Shown: positions 48,060 through 55,934, counted from the stretch's first letter. The stretch is 64,000 nt of DNA from Sporolactobacillus kofuensis (GCF_024125425.1 NZ_JAMXWN010000007.1:62001-126000), one strand, 5' to 3'. Numbers and translations: made by a program. Notes: generated by a model not told the origin, from the letters alone.

Positions 48060-49439
48060 ATGCTGCAATCATGGAAAGAAGTACTTCCGGGTGATCATTA
48101 CCGCGTGCAATCGGCAGGACTGCTCCATTCGACTGATCAACGTGTGATTACTTGTCTCTACCAGCCAATCATTGGTATTGAAGCGGTAAGTCTCTACTTC
48201 ACGTTCTGGCAAGAGACGGATGATTCAGAAGAATTTCTTACCCATCATCATCTTATGGGTGCGATGAATGTATCTCTGGACCGAATACTCACCGCTAGGA
48301 AGAAACTTGAAGCAATCGGATTATTGCAGACGTTGAAAAAGAAAGATGTGAATCCAAGTCAATTCTTATATCGTCTTGAACCGCCGCTGACACCAGATCT
48401 TTTTTTCAAAGACGGATTTTTGAATTTGTTCCTCTACCGTCAGGTTGGCCCGAGAGAATATAAGAAATTGAGCCGGGAATTTGCATCTTCTTCTTTTGAA
48501 CTCAATCAATATGAGGACATTTCTGTATCTTTTGATGACGTGTTTGAATCGATGCCTACTGAAGAATCTCCGGATGAGATGAGGGCTATACAAACCAAAG
48601 GTTCATGGCAAGCACGGGAAGAAGCACGGGCAATTCATTTTAACAATACCTTCGATTTCAAGAAAATGAATGCCTTTCTTTCAGATGCGATTCTTTCTGA
48701 AGATGCGCTTACCGACGAAGTGAAAACGTCGATTGAAAAACTGGCTTTTATCTATCAGGTTGATCCCTATGATATGAGTCGCGCCCTTCAATCCGCTGCC
48801 TTACATACCGGGACAGTGGATATTGAAGTGCTCCGAAAAGAGGTGCGGGATTTCTACCTGCTTGAACATGGGGCTGATGAACTTCCTGCCCTTTATGAAC
48901 GCGCACAACCGGAGCAGGAACGAGAGATCACGAATGCCCCTCAAAATGAGGAAGAACAATTAATTGCCTGGTATGAACAGCATTCGCCTTATCAATTATT
49001 ACAGGCGCTCGGACAAGGAAGTAAACCGGCTGCACCGGATCTCCGACTCATCGAAAATTTGATGTTTGATACGAAACTTAATCCCGGTGTGATCAATGTC
49101 CTTATCGATTATATTACCAAAGTTAATGATCATAATCTCAATAAATCATTTGTCGAGAAAGTGGCGGCACAATGGGCAAGAGCGAATGTGCGCACTGTAC
49201 GGCAAGCGATGTCTTACGCGAGAGAAGAGCAGAGAAAACGTGCCCAGATAAAGACTGCACCTGCTTCAGGTTCGGTGAAAAAGAACTACAACAACCGCAA
49301 GCCAAATCGGAATGAGCATCATGAGGTTATTCCTGAATGGATGAAAAATCAAAAGAAGCAAAAGAATTCACCGGTTGCTAACGATGAAGAAGTGAAACAG
49401 CGGGCTAAGTGGCTTGAGGATTATTTGAATAATATTTGA
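48060..49439 (+). CDS. dnaB: replication initiation and membrane attachment protein DnaB
   Basis: 459 residues, the Bacillales helicase-loading cofactor DnaB (not the DnaC helicase). Two DnaD-like (DDBH2) regions can be made out: an N-terminal winged-helix part (about 20-110) and a C-terminal DDBH2 domain (about 315-400; LIAWYEQHSPYQLLQALG ... YARE). The tail is Lys/Asn-rich. It acts with DnaD and DnaI at oriC and at PriA restart sites. TGGAGGAAAG precedes the ATG. Confidence 0.94.
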   Translation: MLQSWKEVLPGDHYRVQSAGLLHSTDQRVITCLYQPIIGIEAVSLYFTFWQETDDSEEFLTHHHLMGAMNVSLDRILTARKKLEAIGLLQTLKKKDVNPSQFLYRLEPPLTPDLFFKDGFLNLFLYRQVGPREYKKLSREFASSSFELNQYEDISVSFDDVFESMPTEESPDEMRAIQTKGSWQAREEARAIHFNNTFDFKKMNAFLSDAILSEDALTDEVKTSIEKLAFIYQVDPYDMSRALQSAALHTGTVDIEVLRKEVRDFYLLEHGADELPALYERAQPEQEREITNAPQNEEEQLIAWYEQHSPYQLLQALGQGSKPAAPDLRLIENLMFDTKLNPGVINVLIDYITKVNDHNLNKSFVEKVAAQWARANVRTVRQAMSYAREEQRKRAQIKTAPASGSVKKNYNNRKPNRNEHHEVIPEWMKNQKKQKNSPVANDEEVKQRAKWLEDYLNNI

Positions 49440-49458
49440 TAGGAAAGGAGGAGACTCT

Positions 49459-50391
49459 ATGGAACCAATTCAATCATTATTTAAGGGGATCACTGGTGGA
49501 AAATCAATTTCGGGAAATTGGCAGCAGATCGCTGAAAAGCTTAGAAACAATCCGGCTATTCATCAATTTGCTGAGCAGAATCCTAACATTGATTCAGCAG
49601 CCTGGTCCAGAAGTCTATCGCGATTGTTTCAGTTTGTTGAAGAACGAAAACATTGTTCAAATTGTCCTGGGCTTGAGAATTGTCCAAATATGATGAAGGG
49701 CTACAGACCTGAGCTGATTAATGATAAGGGTACACCTTCACTGTCTTTCTCACCATGTCCATTACTTAGAGAACGTGAATCGAAGCGCCAACAAAGTGAG
49801 CTGATCCGCAGTTACTATGTTCCTAAGGATATTCTTCAAGCGACATTCGAATCCATTGACAAAGTTGACGGAGGGCGTCAGCAAGCCATTCTAGCAGCAG
49901 GCGAGTTTGTGAAAGCTTATTTAGATAATCCAGAAGAAGCAAAAGGACTTTACTTATGCGGTGAATTTGGCGTTGGTAAGACTTATCTAATGGGCGCCAT
50001 TATGAATCGACTGGCTGAACGCAGACATATTGCGTCACTCATTGTCTATGTCCCTGACTTTTTCAGAGAAATTAAAGGGGCTATTCAAGATAATACGGTT
50101 GATAATAAATTGGATGTATTGAAAAAGACACCGCTGCTCATTCTTGATGATATCGGAGCAGAAACGATTACGCCATGGGTTCGTGATGAAGTACTTGGCA
50201 GTATACTCCAGTATCGGATGATGGACCATCTCCCAACGCTCTATACCTCAAACTTTAATTATGATGAACTTGAGGATCATTTCTCCTATTCACAGAAAAG
50301 CGGCGTTGAGAACGTCAAGGCCAAACGATTAATGGAACGCATCCGCCATTTTACAAATCTCGTTACTATGAAAGGCGCCAATCGTCGATAA
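49459..50391 (+). CDS. dnaI: primosomal protein DnaI, helicase loader
   Basis: A 310-residue AAA+ ATPase. The N-terminal zinc-binding helicase-interaction domain has Cys66, Cys69, Cys75 and Cys100. The ATPase core has Walker A GEFGVGKT (about 168-175), Walker B LLILDDIG and a C-terminal arginine-finger region (ERIRHFTN). It loads the replicative helicase. AAAGGAGGAG precedes the ATG. It follows dnaB by 19 nt. Confidence 0.96.
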   Translation: MEPIQSLFKGITGGKSISGNWQQIAEKLRNNPAIHQFAEQNPNIDSAAWSRSLSRLFQFVEERKHCSNCPGLENCPNMMKGYRPELINDKGTPSLSFSPCPLLRERESKRQQSELIRSYYVPKDILQATFESIDKVDGGRQQAILAAGEFVKAYLDNPEEAKGLYLCGEFGVGKTYLMGAIMNRLAERRHIASLIVYVPDFFREIKGAIQDNTVDNKLDVLKKTPLLILDDIGAETITPWVRDEVLGSILQYRMMDHLPTLYTSNFNYDELEDHFSYSQKSGVENVKAKRLMERIRHFTNLVTMKGANRR

Positions 50392-50489
50392 TACGTCATG
50401 AGGCTCTAAAATAATTTAAACTGTAAAGCATGAATATGGAATTCCTCCCATATAGTCTTTATATAAGTTGGGACGGGGAGGATGAACCA

Positions 50490-51317
50490 TTGGACATTGT
50501 TTTTGATACCCAGCAAGAGGCTGCTGATTTCTACCGAAGAATGCCTTCTTCCTTCAGACAAGTTACCGGTGTCATGCTGATAAACAGCCGACTTGCTGTT
50601 TTTCCGCAGAAAACGGCAGACTATAGAGAATTTGCACAATTGATTACCCGATATATTATTGAGAAATATGAAAAAAAATGGATTATGTTTATTATTGAAA
50701 AGTATTATTATTTTACAGATGCTGAAGAGAAAGTAACAATCTTAAATATCGTAGCTGCAATTTTTTCTGGAGAAAAAGATGATTTGCCCCATACCGGCAC
50801 ACTCCAAGATCGTCATGAAACAATCATGGCGTCTCTGGAGGGTGTATTGAAAGAGCATAACACCTTCTCTTTTCAGTCCATTATTCGTTTTCGTTTAACG
50901 GCTTATCGAGAAGTTCTGCGTCAGTATGTGGAGATTGCCATTGATGAATATAAGCTGGAACAAGAATATCAGGTGTTTGTAGACAAGCTGAGACGAATTG
51001 TTCATGCATACAAGCCGCTTTGTGAAAAAATTGAAGTCTATGATGAACATCCGTTTAAGCTCTTCGATGAACATCATCGTTTGATTCGTAATGTGCAGTC
51101 GGTGCGTTCCTTTTATCCGCTGTTAAAACAATGGGGTATCGAAGCCGAACCGTCTATTATTTTGTCATTGATTGCACTCGCTCCGAAACAAGTGATTGTC
51201 TATACGGATCGGCCGGAGCATGGCATGATGAAGACACTACATCGCGTATTCGAGGAGCGTGTCTGTTTCGCACGGCGCACGTTACATCTTGGCAATGGTA
51301 GTGATTACTCCGGCTGA
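50490..51317 (+). CDS. ytxC: putative sporulation protein YtxC
   Basis: 275 residues from a TTG at 50490, preceded by GGGGAGG at an 8-nt distance. The open frame reaches back to an ATG at 50430, but that has no Shine-Dalgarno and would add 20 residues. The protein is mostly helical, with LKEHNTFSFQSIIRFRLTAYREVL typical of the YtxC-like family. It lies after dnaI as in B. subtilis. The function is unknown. Confidence 0.85.
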   Translation: MDIVFDTQQEAADFYRRMPSSFRQVTGVMLINSRLAVFPQKTADYREFAQLITRYIIEKYEKKWIMFIIEKYYYFTDAEEKVTILNIVAAIFSGEKDDLPHTGTLQDRHETIMASLEGVLKEHNTFSFQSIIRFRLTAYREVLRQYVEIAIDEYKLEQEYQVFVDKLRRIVHAYKPLCEKIEVYDEHPFKLFDEHHRLIRNVQSVRSFYPLLKQWGIEAEPSIILSLIALAPKQVIVYTDRPEHGMMKTLHRVFEERVCFARRTLHLGNGSDYSG

Positions 51318-51361
51318 ATCATGATTGCGGATGGAAAAATGCCTATTTTGTTTATTTAGGG

Positions 51362-51390
51362 TTTACTTTGAATAATTTACCAACTATAAT
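51362..51390 (+). promoter_or_regulatory. sigma-A promoter of an orphan short transcription unit
   Basis: TTTACT (51362-51367), a 17-nt spacer and consensus TATAAT (51385-51390). It drives the 28-codon ORF at 51426 and ends at tandem terminators, giving a transcript of about 185-230 nt. Confidence 0.8.
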
Positions 51391-51425
51391 ATGAATGTAA
51401 ATCACTGAAAGGAGGTCATCAGAAC

Positions 51426-51512
51426 ATGATGACATTAGGATTGAAAGCCAACGTCTTATCAATTGCATATTGTGTCCGGATGACCTCAACGGGCGATTCA
51501 TTAGTATACTGA
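51426..51512 (+). CDS. 28-residue peptide with sequesterable ribosome binding site
   Basis: ATG at 51426 (a second ATG follows at once) opens 28 codons ending TGA. AAAGGAGG lies at 51408-51415. GAGGTCATC (51412-51420), which includes the Shine-Dalgarno core, is perfectly complementary to GATGACCTC (51479-51487) within the ORF, so the mRNA can hide its own ribosome binding site. The peptide resembles no family I know and is only mildly hydrophobic. It may be a real peptide, a leader peptide, or incidental to a regulatory RNA. Confidence 0.5.
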   Translation: MMTLGLKANVLSIAYCVRMTSTGDSLVY

Positions 51513-51551
51513 TTCCATTGATTCTTGAATTGGGATGAACGAAGAATAAAT

Positions 51552-51580
51552 CCGCAGGTCTCCACTGACTGCGGTCTTTT
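51552..51580 (+). terminator. first of two tandem terminators
   Basis: CCGCAG (51552-51557) pairs with CTGCGG (51569-51574), followed by TCTTTTT. Its CGGTCT can also pair with AGACCG of the second hairpin. Confidence 0.7.
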
Positions 51581-51593
51581 TGTGCTCTTTTTT

Positions 51594-51629
51594 AGACCGT
51601 AGCGACGTGTTGTCGTGCGGTCTTTTTTT
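51594..51629 (+). terminator. second of two tandem terminators
   Basis: AGACCG and CGAC pair with GTCG and CGGTCT with a small internal loop, followed by a run of seven T. A strong intrinsic terminator. Confidence 0.85.
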
Positions 51630-51900
51630 GAAGAAAAATACAGCGAAGATATAAACGATCAACCATTTACCAGTTGGTGCGTGAGCTCAATTTTTCAAAT
51701 GACCAAAGGTATGAAGTGTTGCGATTTTCGTTGCACTTTTATATACACAACTATTCGTGGAATATTTTCACGCGAACAGGAAACAAGAATATGAAAAGAA
51801 AGGGTGGAAGATCATGCAGGACGCTTCGGTGACTTTTAACATGCCTATTGACCAGGCAGGATTTCTAAAAAAGAAAATTCCAAAGGAGAAAGGGGGGGAT

Positions 51901-52056
51901 ATGATGTTCACATTTCATGTATTTGCCTTGACCTTTACTTTATCAATTAATCATTCACAATCTGCGCAGCAACAGTATGAGGATCGCAAACGAATTGATG
52001 CATTGAGAAATAAGATCATTGACAAGCGATTTGAACATAGACGCTACATTCGGTAA
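51901..52056 (+). CDS. YrzI-like small protein
   Basis: 51 residues from an ATG at 51901 (or the next ATG), preceded by GGAGAAAGGGGGGG. The form is a short hydrophobic start (MMFTFHVFALTFTLSI) followed by a highly charged helical tail (QQYEDRKRIDALRNKIIDKR). This matches the YrzI family of small Bacillus proteins of unknown function. The frame is open upstream to 51757, but the ribosome binding site favours the short form. Confidence 0.6.
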   Translation: MMFTFHVFALTFTLSINHSQSAQQQYEDRKRIDALRNKIIDKRFEHRRYIR

Positions 52057-52093
52057 TTATTATCAGGTGAATAAAACGAAGGAGGAGAGCTGG

Positions 52094-52159
52094 ATGAATA
52101 GAACTAAACGAATGAGAAGAGCTGCCGCACGCTTAGAAAAGGGTACACAATTTTTATGA
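52094..52159 (+). CDS. 21-residue strongly basic peptide
   Basis: AAGGAGGAG at 52079-52087 lies 6 nt before the ATG at 52094. The 21 codons encode MNRTKRMRRAAARLEKGTQF plus one residue, with seven Lys/Arg. It follows the YrzI-like gene by 37 nt and may share its transcript. No homologue is known to me. The near-perfect ribosome binding site is the main support. Confidence 0.45.
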   Translation: MNRTKRMRRAAARLEKGTQFL

Positions 52160-52231
52160 CTGAGTACGTCACTTTGATTGCTAGCTCCAATATGTTACGA
52201 TTAAAGAAGATGGAGCAGGGAGTGAAGAAAG

Positions 52232-52810
52232 ATGAAAAGATTTCTTGTGCTATTGGCTGAGGGATTCGAGGAAACAGAAGCAGTGACGGTGATTGACGTA
52301 CTTCGCCGAGGAGGCGTTGACGTTGTTCTGTGTTCATTGGCTGATCTATTAGTCGAAGGATCAAGGCATATCTTTGTGAAAGCAGATAGAAGCATAGACA
52401 GTGAAGGCTTACAAGACTTTGACGGCATCTATCTTCCTGGAGGAGCTAAGGGAGCAGCTCATTTGAGAGACGATGCTCGTGCTCAGAAGCTAATTCGCTC
52501 TTACAAGGAAAGTGGGAAGCTGGTCACCGCAATTTGCGCAGCACCGATTGCACTTGAACGCGCCGGCGTTCTAAAAGGCGAAACAGCAACCAGCAATCCG
52601 GATTTCCGTGATCATATTAAAGAAGCGACATATAGTGAAGATCCGGTCGTTGTTTCTGGAAAAGTGATCACATCTAGAGCAGCGGGTACAGCGCTTCCGA
52701 TCGGACTGGAAATTCTTCGTCAACTCGGCCTGGAAAACGAAGCGAAGCAGGTCAGCCATGATATGTTGTTTGATTTTCTGCTTGATAATCGAGAGAAAAT
52801 TAACGCATAA
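52232..52810 (+). CDS. DJ-1/PfpI superfamily protein
   Basis: A 192-residue flavodoxin-like domain with the DJ-1/YajL signatures: LLAEGFEETEAV (conserved Glu near residue 14), a YLPGGAKGAAHL oxyanion loop, and the nucleophile elbow AICAAP (Cys102). Family members act as glyoxalase III, chaperone or deglycase-like enzymes; which applies here is not predictable. AGGGAGTG precedes the ATG. It occupies the interval before infC where B. subtilis has thrS. Confidence 0.88.
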   Translation: MKRFLVLLAEGFEETEAVTVIDVLRRGGVDVVLCSLADLLVEGSRHIFVKADRSIDSEGLQDFDGIYLPGGAKGAAHLRDDARAQKLIRSYKESGKLVTAICAAPIALERAGVLKGETATSNPDFRDHIKEATYSEDPVVVSGKVITSRAAGTALPIGLEILRQLGLENEAKQVSHDMLFDFLLDNREKINA

Positions 52811-52824
52811 ACTGGATTCAGTAC

Positions 52825-52853
52825 TTGCATTCCATTTCTTAACATGCTATAGT
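52825..52853 (+). promoter_or_regulatory. promoter of infC-rpmI-rplT
   Basis: TTGCAT (52825-52830), a 17-nt spacer and TATAGT (52848-52853), with TG two bases before the -10 box (TGCTATAGT). Confidence 0.85.
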
Positions 52854-52859
52854 AATTAA

Positions 52860-53032
52860 GGAATTGACAACGAATTAAGTAGAGGCGCCCGGCTTCTCAC
52901 CTGTTCGACGCAGAAATGCTGTTGCCAGGTATGGATGATGAATTGATAATTTATGCGGGCGCATTTGCGCCCGCATTTTTGCTTGCTCAATTAGCCAACG
53001 ATTTGCTCAAATTTATTTGGAGGTGGCTCAAT
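52860..53032 (+). ncRNA. L20-type autoregulatory leader of infC-rpmI-rplT
   Basis: The transcript leader of about 170 nt before infC contains a perfect 10-bp terminator hairpin at 52953-52980 and upstream GC-rich segments (GAGGCGCCCGGC, GTTGCCAGG). In Bacillus and relatives, ribosomal protein L20 binds this leader and promotes premature termination. The assignment rests on position, terminator and downstream genes; the L20 pseudoknot was not folded. Confidence 0.75.
52953..52980 (+). terminator. attenuator hairpin in the infC leader
   Basis: ATGCGGGCGC pairs perfectly with GCGCCCGCAT over an ATTT loop, followed by T5. It lies upstream of, not after, a gene, which marks it as an attenuator. 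Confidence 0.9.
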
Positions 53033-53548
53033 ATTAGCAAAGATATGATTGTTAACGAAGGGATTCGTGCTCAGCAAGTTCGTTTGATTGGTCAAAATGG
53101 GGAACAGATTGGCATTAAGTCAAAGGCGGAAGCCCTGACTATGGCACATAATGCAAACTTGGATTTGGTTATGGTTGCGCCTGGTGCTAAACCGCCTGTT
53201 TGCCGGATTATGGACTACGGCAAATTCCGTTTTGAACAACAGAAGAAAGAACGCGAAGCACGAAAGAACCAGAAAGTCATCAATCTTAAAGAAATTCGAC
53301 TGAGTCCGAGTATTGAAGAGCATGATTTCAATACGAAAATGCGCAATGCCAAGAAATTTCTTGAAAAAGGTGACAAGGTCAAGGCTTCTGTTCGATTCAG
53401 AGGGCGTGCCATTACGCACTCTAATCTCGGAAAGCAAGTACTTGAGAAACTCGCTGAAGAATGCGCAGATGTCAGTGTTGTTGAGGCGAAGCCGAAAATG
53501 GAAGGACGTAGCATGTTTCTTGTGCTCGCTCCGAAAGCCGAAAAGTAA
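53033..53548 (+). CDS. infC: translation initiation factor IF-3, ATT start codon
   Basis: 171 residues beginning (M)[22 protein letters not shown], the standard Firmicute IF-3 N-terminus. The C-terminal domain carries [19 protein letters not shown]. It prevents 30S-50S joining and checks initiation codons. The start is ATT at 53033 with GGAGGTG 7 nt upstream; infC commonly uses a rare start codon read under IF-3 autocontrol. The frame is open back to 52916, but that runs through the attenuator. rpmI and rplT follow. Confidence 0.95.
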   Translation: MSKDMIVNEGIRAQQVRLIGQNGEQIGIKSKAEALTMAHNANLDLVMVAPGAKPPVCRIMDYGKFRFEQQKKEREARKNQKVINLKEIRLSPSIEEHDFNTKMRNAKKFLEKGDKVKASVRFRGRAITHSNLGKQVLEKLAEECADVSVVEAKPKMEGRSMFLVLAPKAEK

Positions 53549-53626
53549 GACAGCGATTATAGGAGCGGTTTTTATCAGCAATTTCGGCTGCTTTTAGATA
53601 CCGACTCCACCAGGAGGAATCTTTTT

Positions 53627-53821
53627 ATGCCAAAAATGAAAACACACAAAGGTGCCGCAAAACGTTTCAAAAAAACGGGTACCGGTAAGTTCAAACGTGA
53701 ACACGCATTCACGAGCCACATGTTCAGCCACAAGTCGAATAAGCAAAAGCGTAATCTGGATAAGAGCGCAATTACAACTTCAACTCTAGCTAACAAGCTC
53801 AAGAAACTGATTAATAACTGA
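53627..53821 (+). CDS. rpmI: 50S ribosomal protein L35
   Basis: A 64-residue basic protein beginning [21 protein letters not shown], the L35 signature, at the normal length (64-66). CAGGAGGAA precedes the ATG. It lies between infC and rplT in the conserved operon. Confidence 0.98.
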   Translation: MPKMKTHKGAAKRFKKTGTGKFKREHAFTSHMFSHKSNKQKRNLDKSAITTSTLANKLKKLINN

Positions 53822-53912
53822 TCTCAACGACAAAATTAGATTTATTTTTCAATGTCGATTCGAAGCCATGTACACGACTGTTTCGAACGACTCATTCTAG
53901 GAGGTTTTTACA

Positions 53913-54269
53913 ATGGCAAGAGTTAAAGGCGGATATGTGACTCGTCGCAGACGCAAAAGAGTATTAAAATTAGCAAAAGGTTATTTTGGTGCAAAACACA
54001 AACTGTTTAAGGTCGCTCAGCAACAGGTCTTCAAATCCCTGACTTATGCTTACCGTGACCGTCGCCAAACAAAACGTAACTTCCGCAGACTGTGGATTGC
54101 GCGTATCAATGCAGCCGCTCGTCTCAATGGCTTATCATACAGCAAATTGATTAACGGCTTGAAAGTAGCTGGCATTGAAGTGAACCGTAAGATGCTCGCT
54201 GACCTCGCCGTTAACGACGCAGCAGCGTTCACAACACTCGCTGAAAAAGCAAAAGCAGCTGCTAAATAA
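53913..54269 (+). CDS. rplT: 50S ribosomal protein L20
   Basis: 118 residues beginning [24 protein letters not shown], with [26 protein letters not shown] in the globular C-terminal domain. L20 is an early 23S rRNA binder and the expected repressor of its own operon through the leader at 52860-53032. TAGGAGG precedes the ATG. Confidence 0.98.
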   Translation: MARVKGGYVTRRRRKRVLKLAKGYFGAKHKLFKVAQQQVFKSLTYAYRDRRQTKRNFRRLWIARINAAARLNGLSYSKLINGLKVAGIEVNRKMLADLAVNDAAAFTTLAEKAKAAAK

Positions 54270-54281
54270 GTACGGCTGTTC

Positions 54282-54318
54282 AACCCCCCTCCGTTATTTT
54301 AACGTGTGGGGGTTTTGT
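54282..54318 (+). terminator. infC-rpmI-rplT terminator
   Basis: AACCCCC/GGGGGTT outer stem and CGTTA/TAACG inner stem with small internal loops, followed by TTGTTTT. Confidence 0.88.
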
Positions 54319-54399
54319 TTTAACTAAAGAAAGTATAAAATTTTGGACTTAGATACTCGGATGAACGACATTTATTTCGTCAAAATTTAGGCTCAAACA

Positions 54400-54516
54400 T
54401 GAAAATGCGAGACGCCTGTGGAGCGTTCCTGTTGATTGCAGGCCAAAGGAGGCCCAGCAGATCGTGGCTTGACCGAGGAGGCTCTTGGACTGCCCGCGGC
54501 AAGCGAGCAACTGAAG
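54400..54516 (+). repeat. dispersed intergenic element, copy 5
   Basis: TGCGAGACGCCTGTGGAGC, CCCAGCAGATC, CCGAGGAGGCTCTTGGACTG and CCCGCGGCAAGCGAGCAACTGAAG. It lies in the 475-nt gap after rplT. A small hairpin terminator-like structure (ACCAGG/CCTGGT, 54572-54592, with T tail) follows at the place of the tail hairpin in other copies. I see no gene in the rest of the gap. Confidence 0.8.
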
Positions 54517-54744
54517 TGTTATTTATGCACAAAGTTTGATGAATTAACCGGATAAAGAGTGATAGCCAAGGACCAGGCTTAACCTGGTTTTTCTAATACA
54601 TATAATATGGAAGGCGATGAAAATGCAAAGTTAATGATTGATCATTTTAATTGATGTACATGAGAGAATAAAAGAGAGCACCCGGGTGACAGGTGCTCTC
54701 GAATCACGAGAGGTGATGGAACTTGTGGCTATACAGTTCCATTA

Positions 54745-54843
54745 TTAGTAGCAGAATGCTGTGCCAACAATGATCAAAAGAATGAACAGAACGACGATCA
54801 ACGCAAAGCCACTACCGTGGCTGTATCCACCATCATAGCCCAT
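54745..54843 (-). CDS. YjcZ family small sporulation protein (first of two)
   Basis: 32 codons from an ATG at 54843, with AAGGAGG 10 nt upstream on the minus strand. The product has a Gly/Tyr-rich start (MGYDGGYSHGSG) and a single membrane-spanning segment (FALIVVLFILLIIVG), ending in Cys-Tyr. This is the YjcZ/YhaL-like peptide pattern found in spore membranes and coats of Bacillales. The membrane segment is identical to that of its paralogue at 55234-55389. Confidence 0.88.
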   Translation of the reverse strand: MGYDGGYSHGSGFALIVVLFILLIIVGTAFCY

Positions 54844-54995
54844 GAGTGAATAACCTCCTTATCACATGATAGTTCATCTTATGTTAGAAGTTCAGAAATG
54901 TAAGGGACAAATGCATAAGTCCAATGCCCAATTTTTGGGTGTTACTTGTTGAAAGATAGGAATGAATAAAACGTTGAGGTGCGATGTTCATTCAA

Positions 54996-55139
54996 AAGTG
55001 GCGATGCGAGACGCTTGCGAGATCACGTGCCGGCAAGATACCGCAGACTTTTGCGTGTTCGGGGAGGCTCACGGTGCCCCAGGCAAGGAGCAATCGAAGC
55101 AAAATCAATGCAAGATCAAGGACTGGGCGGTTTTTACCC
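54996..55139 (+). repeat. dispersed intergenic element, copy 6, with 3' tail
   Basis: GATGCGAGACGCTTGCGAGATC, ACCGCAGACTTTTGCG, GGGGAGGCTCACGGTGCCCC and CAATCGAAG. Then, 19 nt on, comes an AAGGACTGGGCGGTTTTT tail that could fold with the ACCCCA after it. It sits between the two yjcZ genes. A 75-codon open frame across it (54962-55189) is a by-product of its GC-rich sequence. Confidence 0.85.
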
Positions 55140-55233
55140 CATTCTTCTTAGCATATATGGAAAAGGGTACCTGGTGCAAGGTACCCTAATCATTGGAGTG
55201 ACATGATGATTATTAATGAAGGTTAGGTAATGA

Positions 55234-55389
55234 TTAATAAACAAAGGTTGCCCCAACGATGATAAGTAAAATGAACAGAACAACGATTAAAGCAAAATTA
55301 CTGCAGCAGTTGTTGCCATACCCGCCATATCCGCCGTATCCACCTTTGCAATCAGAAGCTCCGCCGTAATAAGGTTGATTATTATACAA
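55234..55389 (-). CDS. YjcZ family small sporulation protein (second of two)
   Basis: 51 codons from a TTG at 55389, with GGGGAGG 8 nt upstream. The N-terminal part is rich in Gly, Tyr, Asn and Cys (GGYGGYGGYGNNCCSN), followed by FALIVVLFILLIIVG, identical to the membrane segment of its neighbour at 54745. It is a YjcZ family spore peptide. No ATG is available in frame, so it is easily missed. Each copy appears to have its own ribosome binding site and promoter region. Confidence 0.87.
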   Translation of the reverse strand: MYNNQPYYGGASDCKGGYGGYGGYGNNCCSNFALIVVLFILLIIVGATFVY

Positions 55390-55524
55390 AGTCTACACCT
55401 CCCCATCACGTGATAATCCAGTATATGAGTTGGTGGCTCAATGCGGAATAATGAAAAAGCCCAGATTATGAAACAATAATAATGAAAGAACTATTCAGCT
55501 CTGAACGGGTACAGGTGGTTATGA

Positions 55525-55860
55525 TCATCTATGGATGACCACTTGAGTACCGACCGGAGCTTTAGAGGATAATTCAAGAACATCTGAATTAAAGAGTCGA
55601 ATACAGCCATGTGAGACATCTTTTCCAATCGAAGACGGATCGTTTGTTCCGTGGATCCCATAGTGTGGCCGTGAAAGTCCCATCCAAAGTCCGCCGTAGG
55701 GTCCGCCTGGATTCACTTGTTTATTAATAATTGTGTATGTTCCGGCTGGTGTTGGTGTCACCATCTTGCCGACGCCAATGGGGTACGTATTAAGTAATCG
55801 ATGATCATCGAATAGGTTTAGTTCATGTAGTGATGTTTTAATGTCGATCCATACCGCCAT
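55525..55860 (-). CDS. YkuD-type L,D-transpeptidase, domain only
   Basis: 111 residues covering just the YkuD catalytic domain. The catalytic motif is complete: His70 (YGIHGTN), then SHGCIR with Cys86 and Arg88. These enzymes form 3-3 cross-links or related bonds in peptidoglycan. There is no LysM or signal peptide, so it is either cytoplasmic in the mother cell or forespore, or exported some other way. The place among spore genes suggests cortex or spore-wall work (inference). GGAG lies 8 nt before the ATG. Confidence 0.88.
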   Translation of the reverse strand: MAVWIDIKTSLHELNLFDDHRLLNTYPIGVGKMVTPTPAGTYTIINKQVNPGGPYGGLWMGLSRPHYGIHGTNDPSSIGKDVSHGCIRLFNSDVLELSSKAPVGTQVVIHR

Positions 55861-55934
55861 GTAATCAGCTCCACGTTTTTATTAACTAGTTTATGATGCT
55901 GACATAGGTTCGTTAATATAAGATCCTATTCAAC

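Noticed and set aside
52916-53032. N-terminal extension of infC
   Set aside because: It reads through the attenuator hairpin; the ATT at 53033 has the ribosome binding site and gives the standard IF-3 N-terminus.
54962-55206. Two overlapping 75-codon frames across repeat copy 6
   Set aside because: They translate the dispersed element, have no ribosome binding site, and differ in frame over the same DNA.
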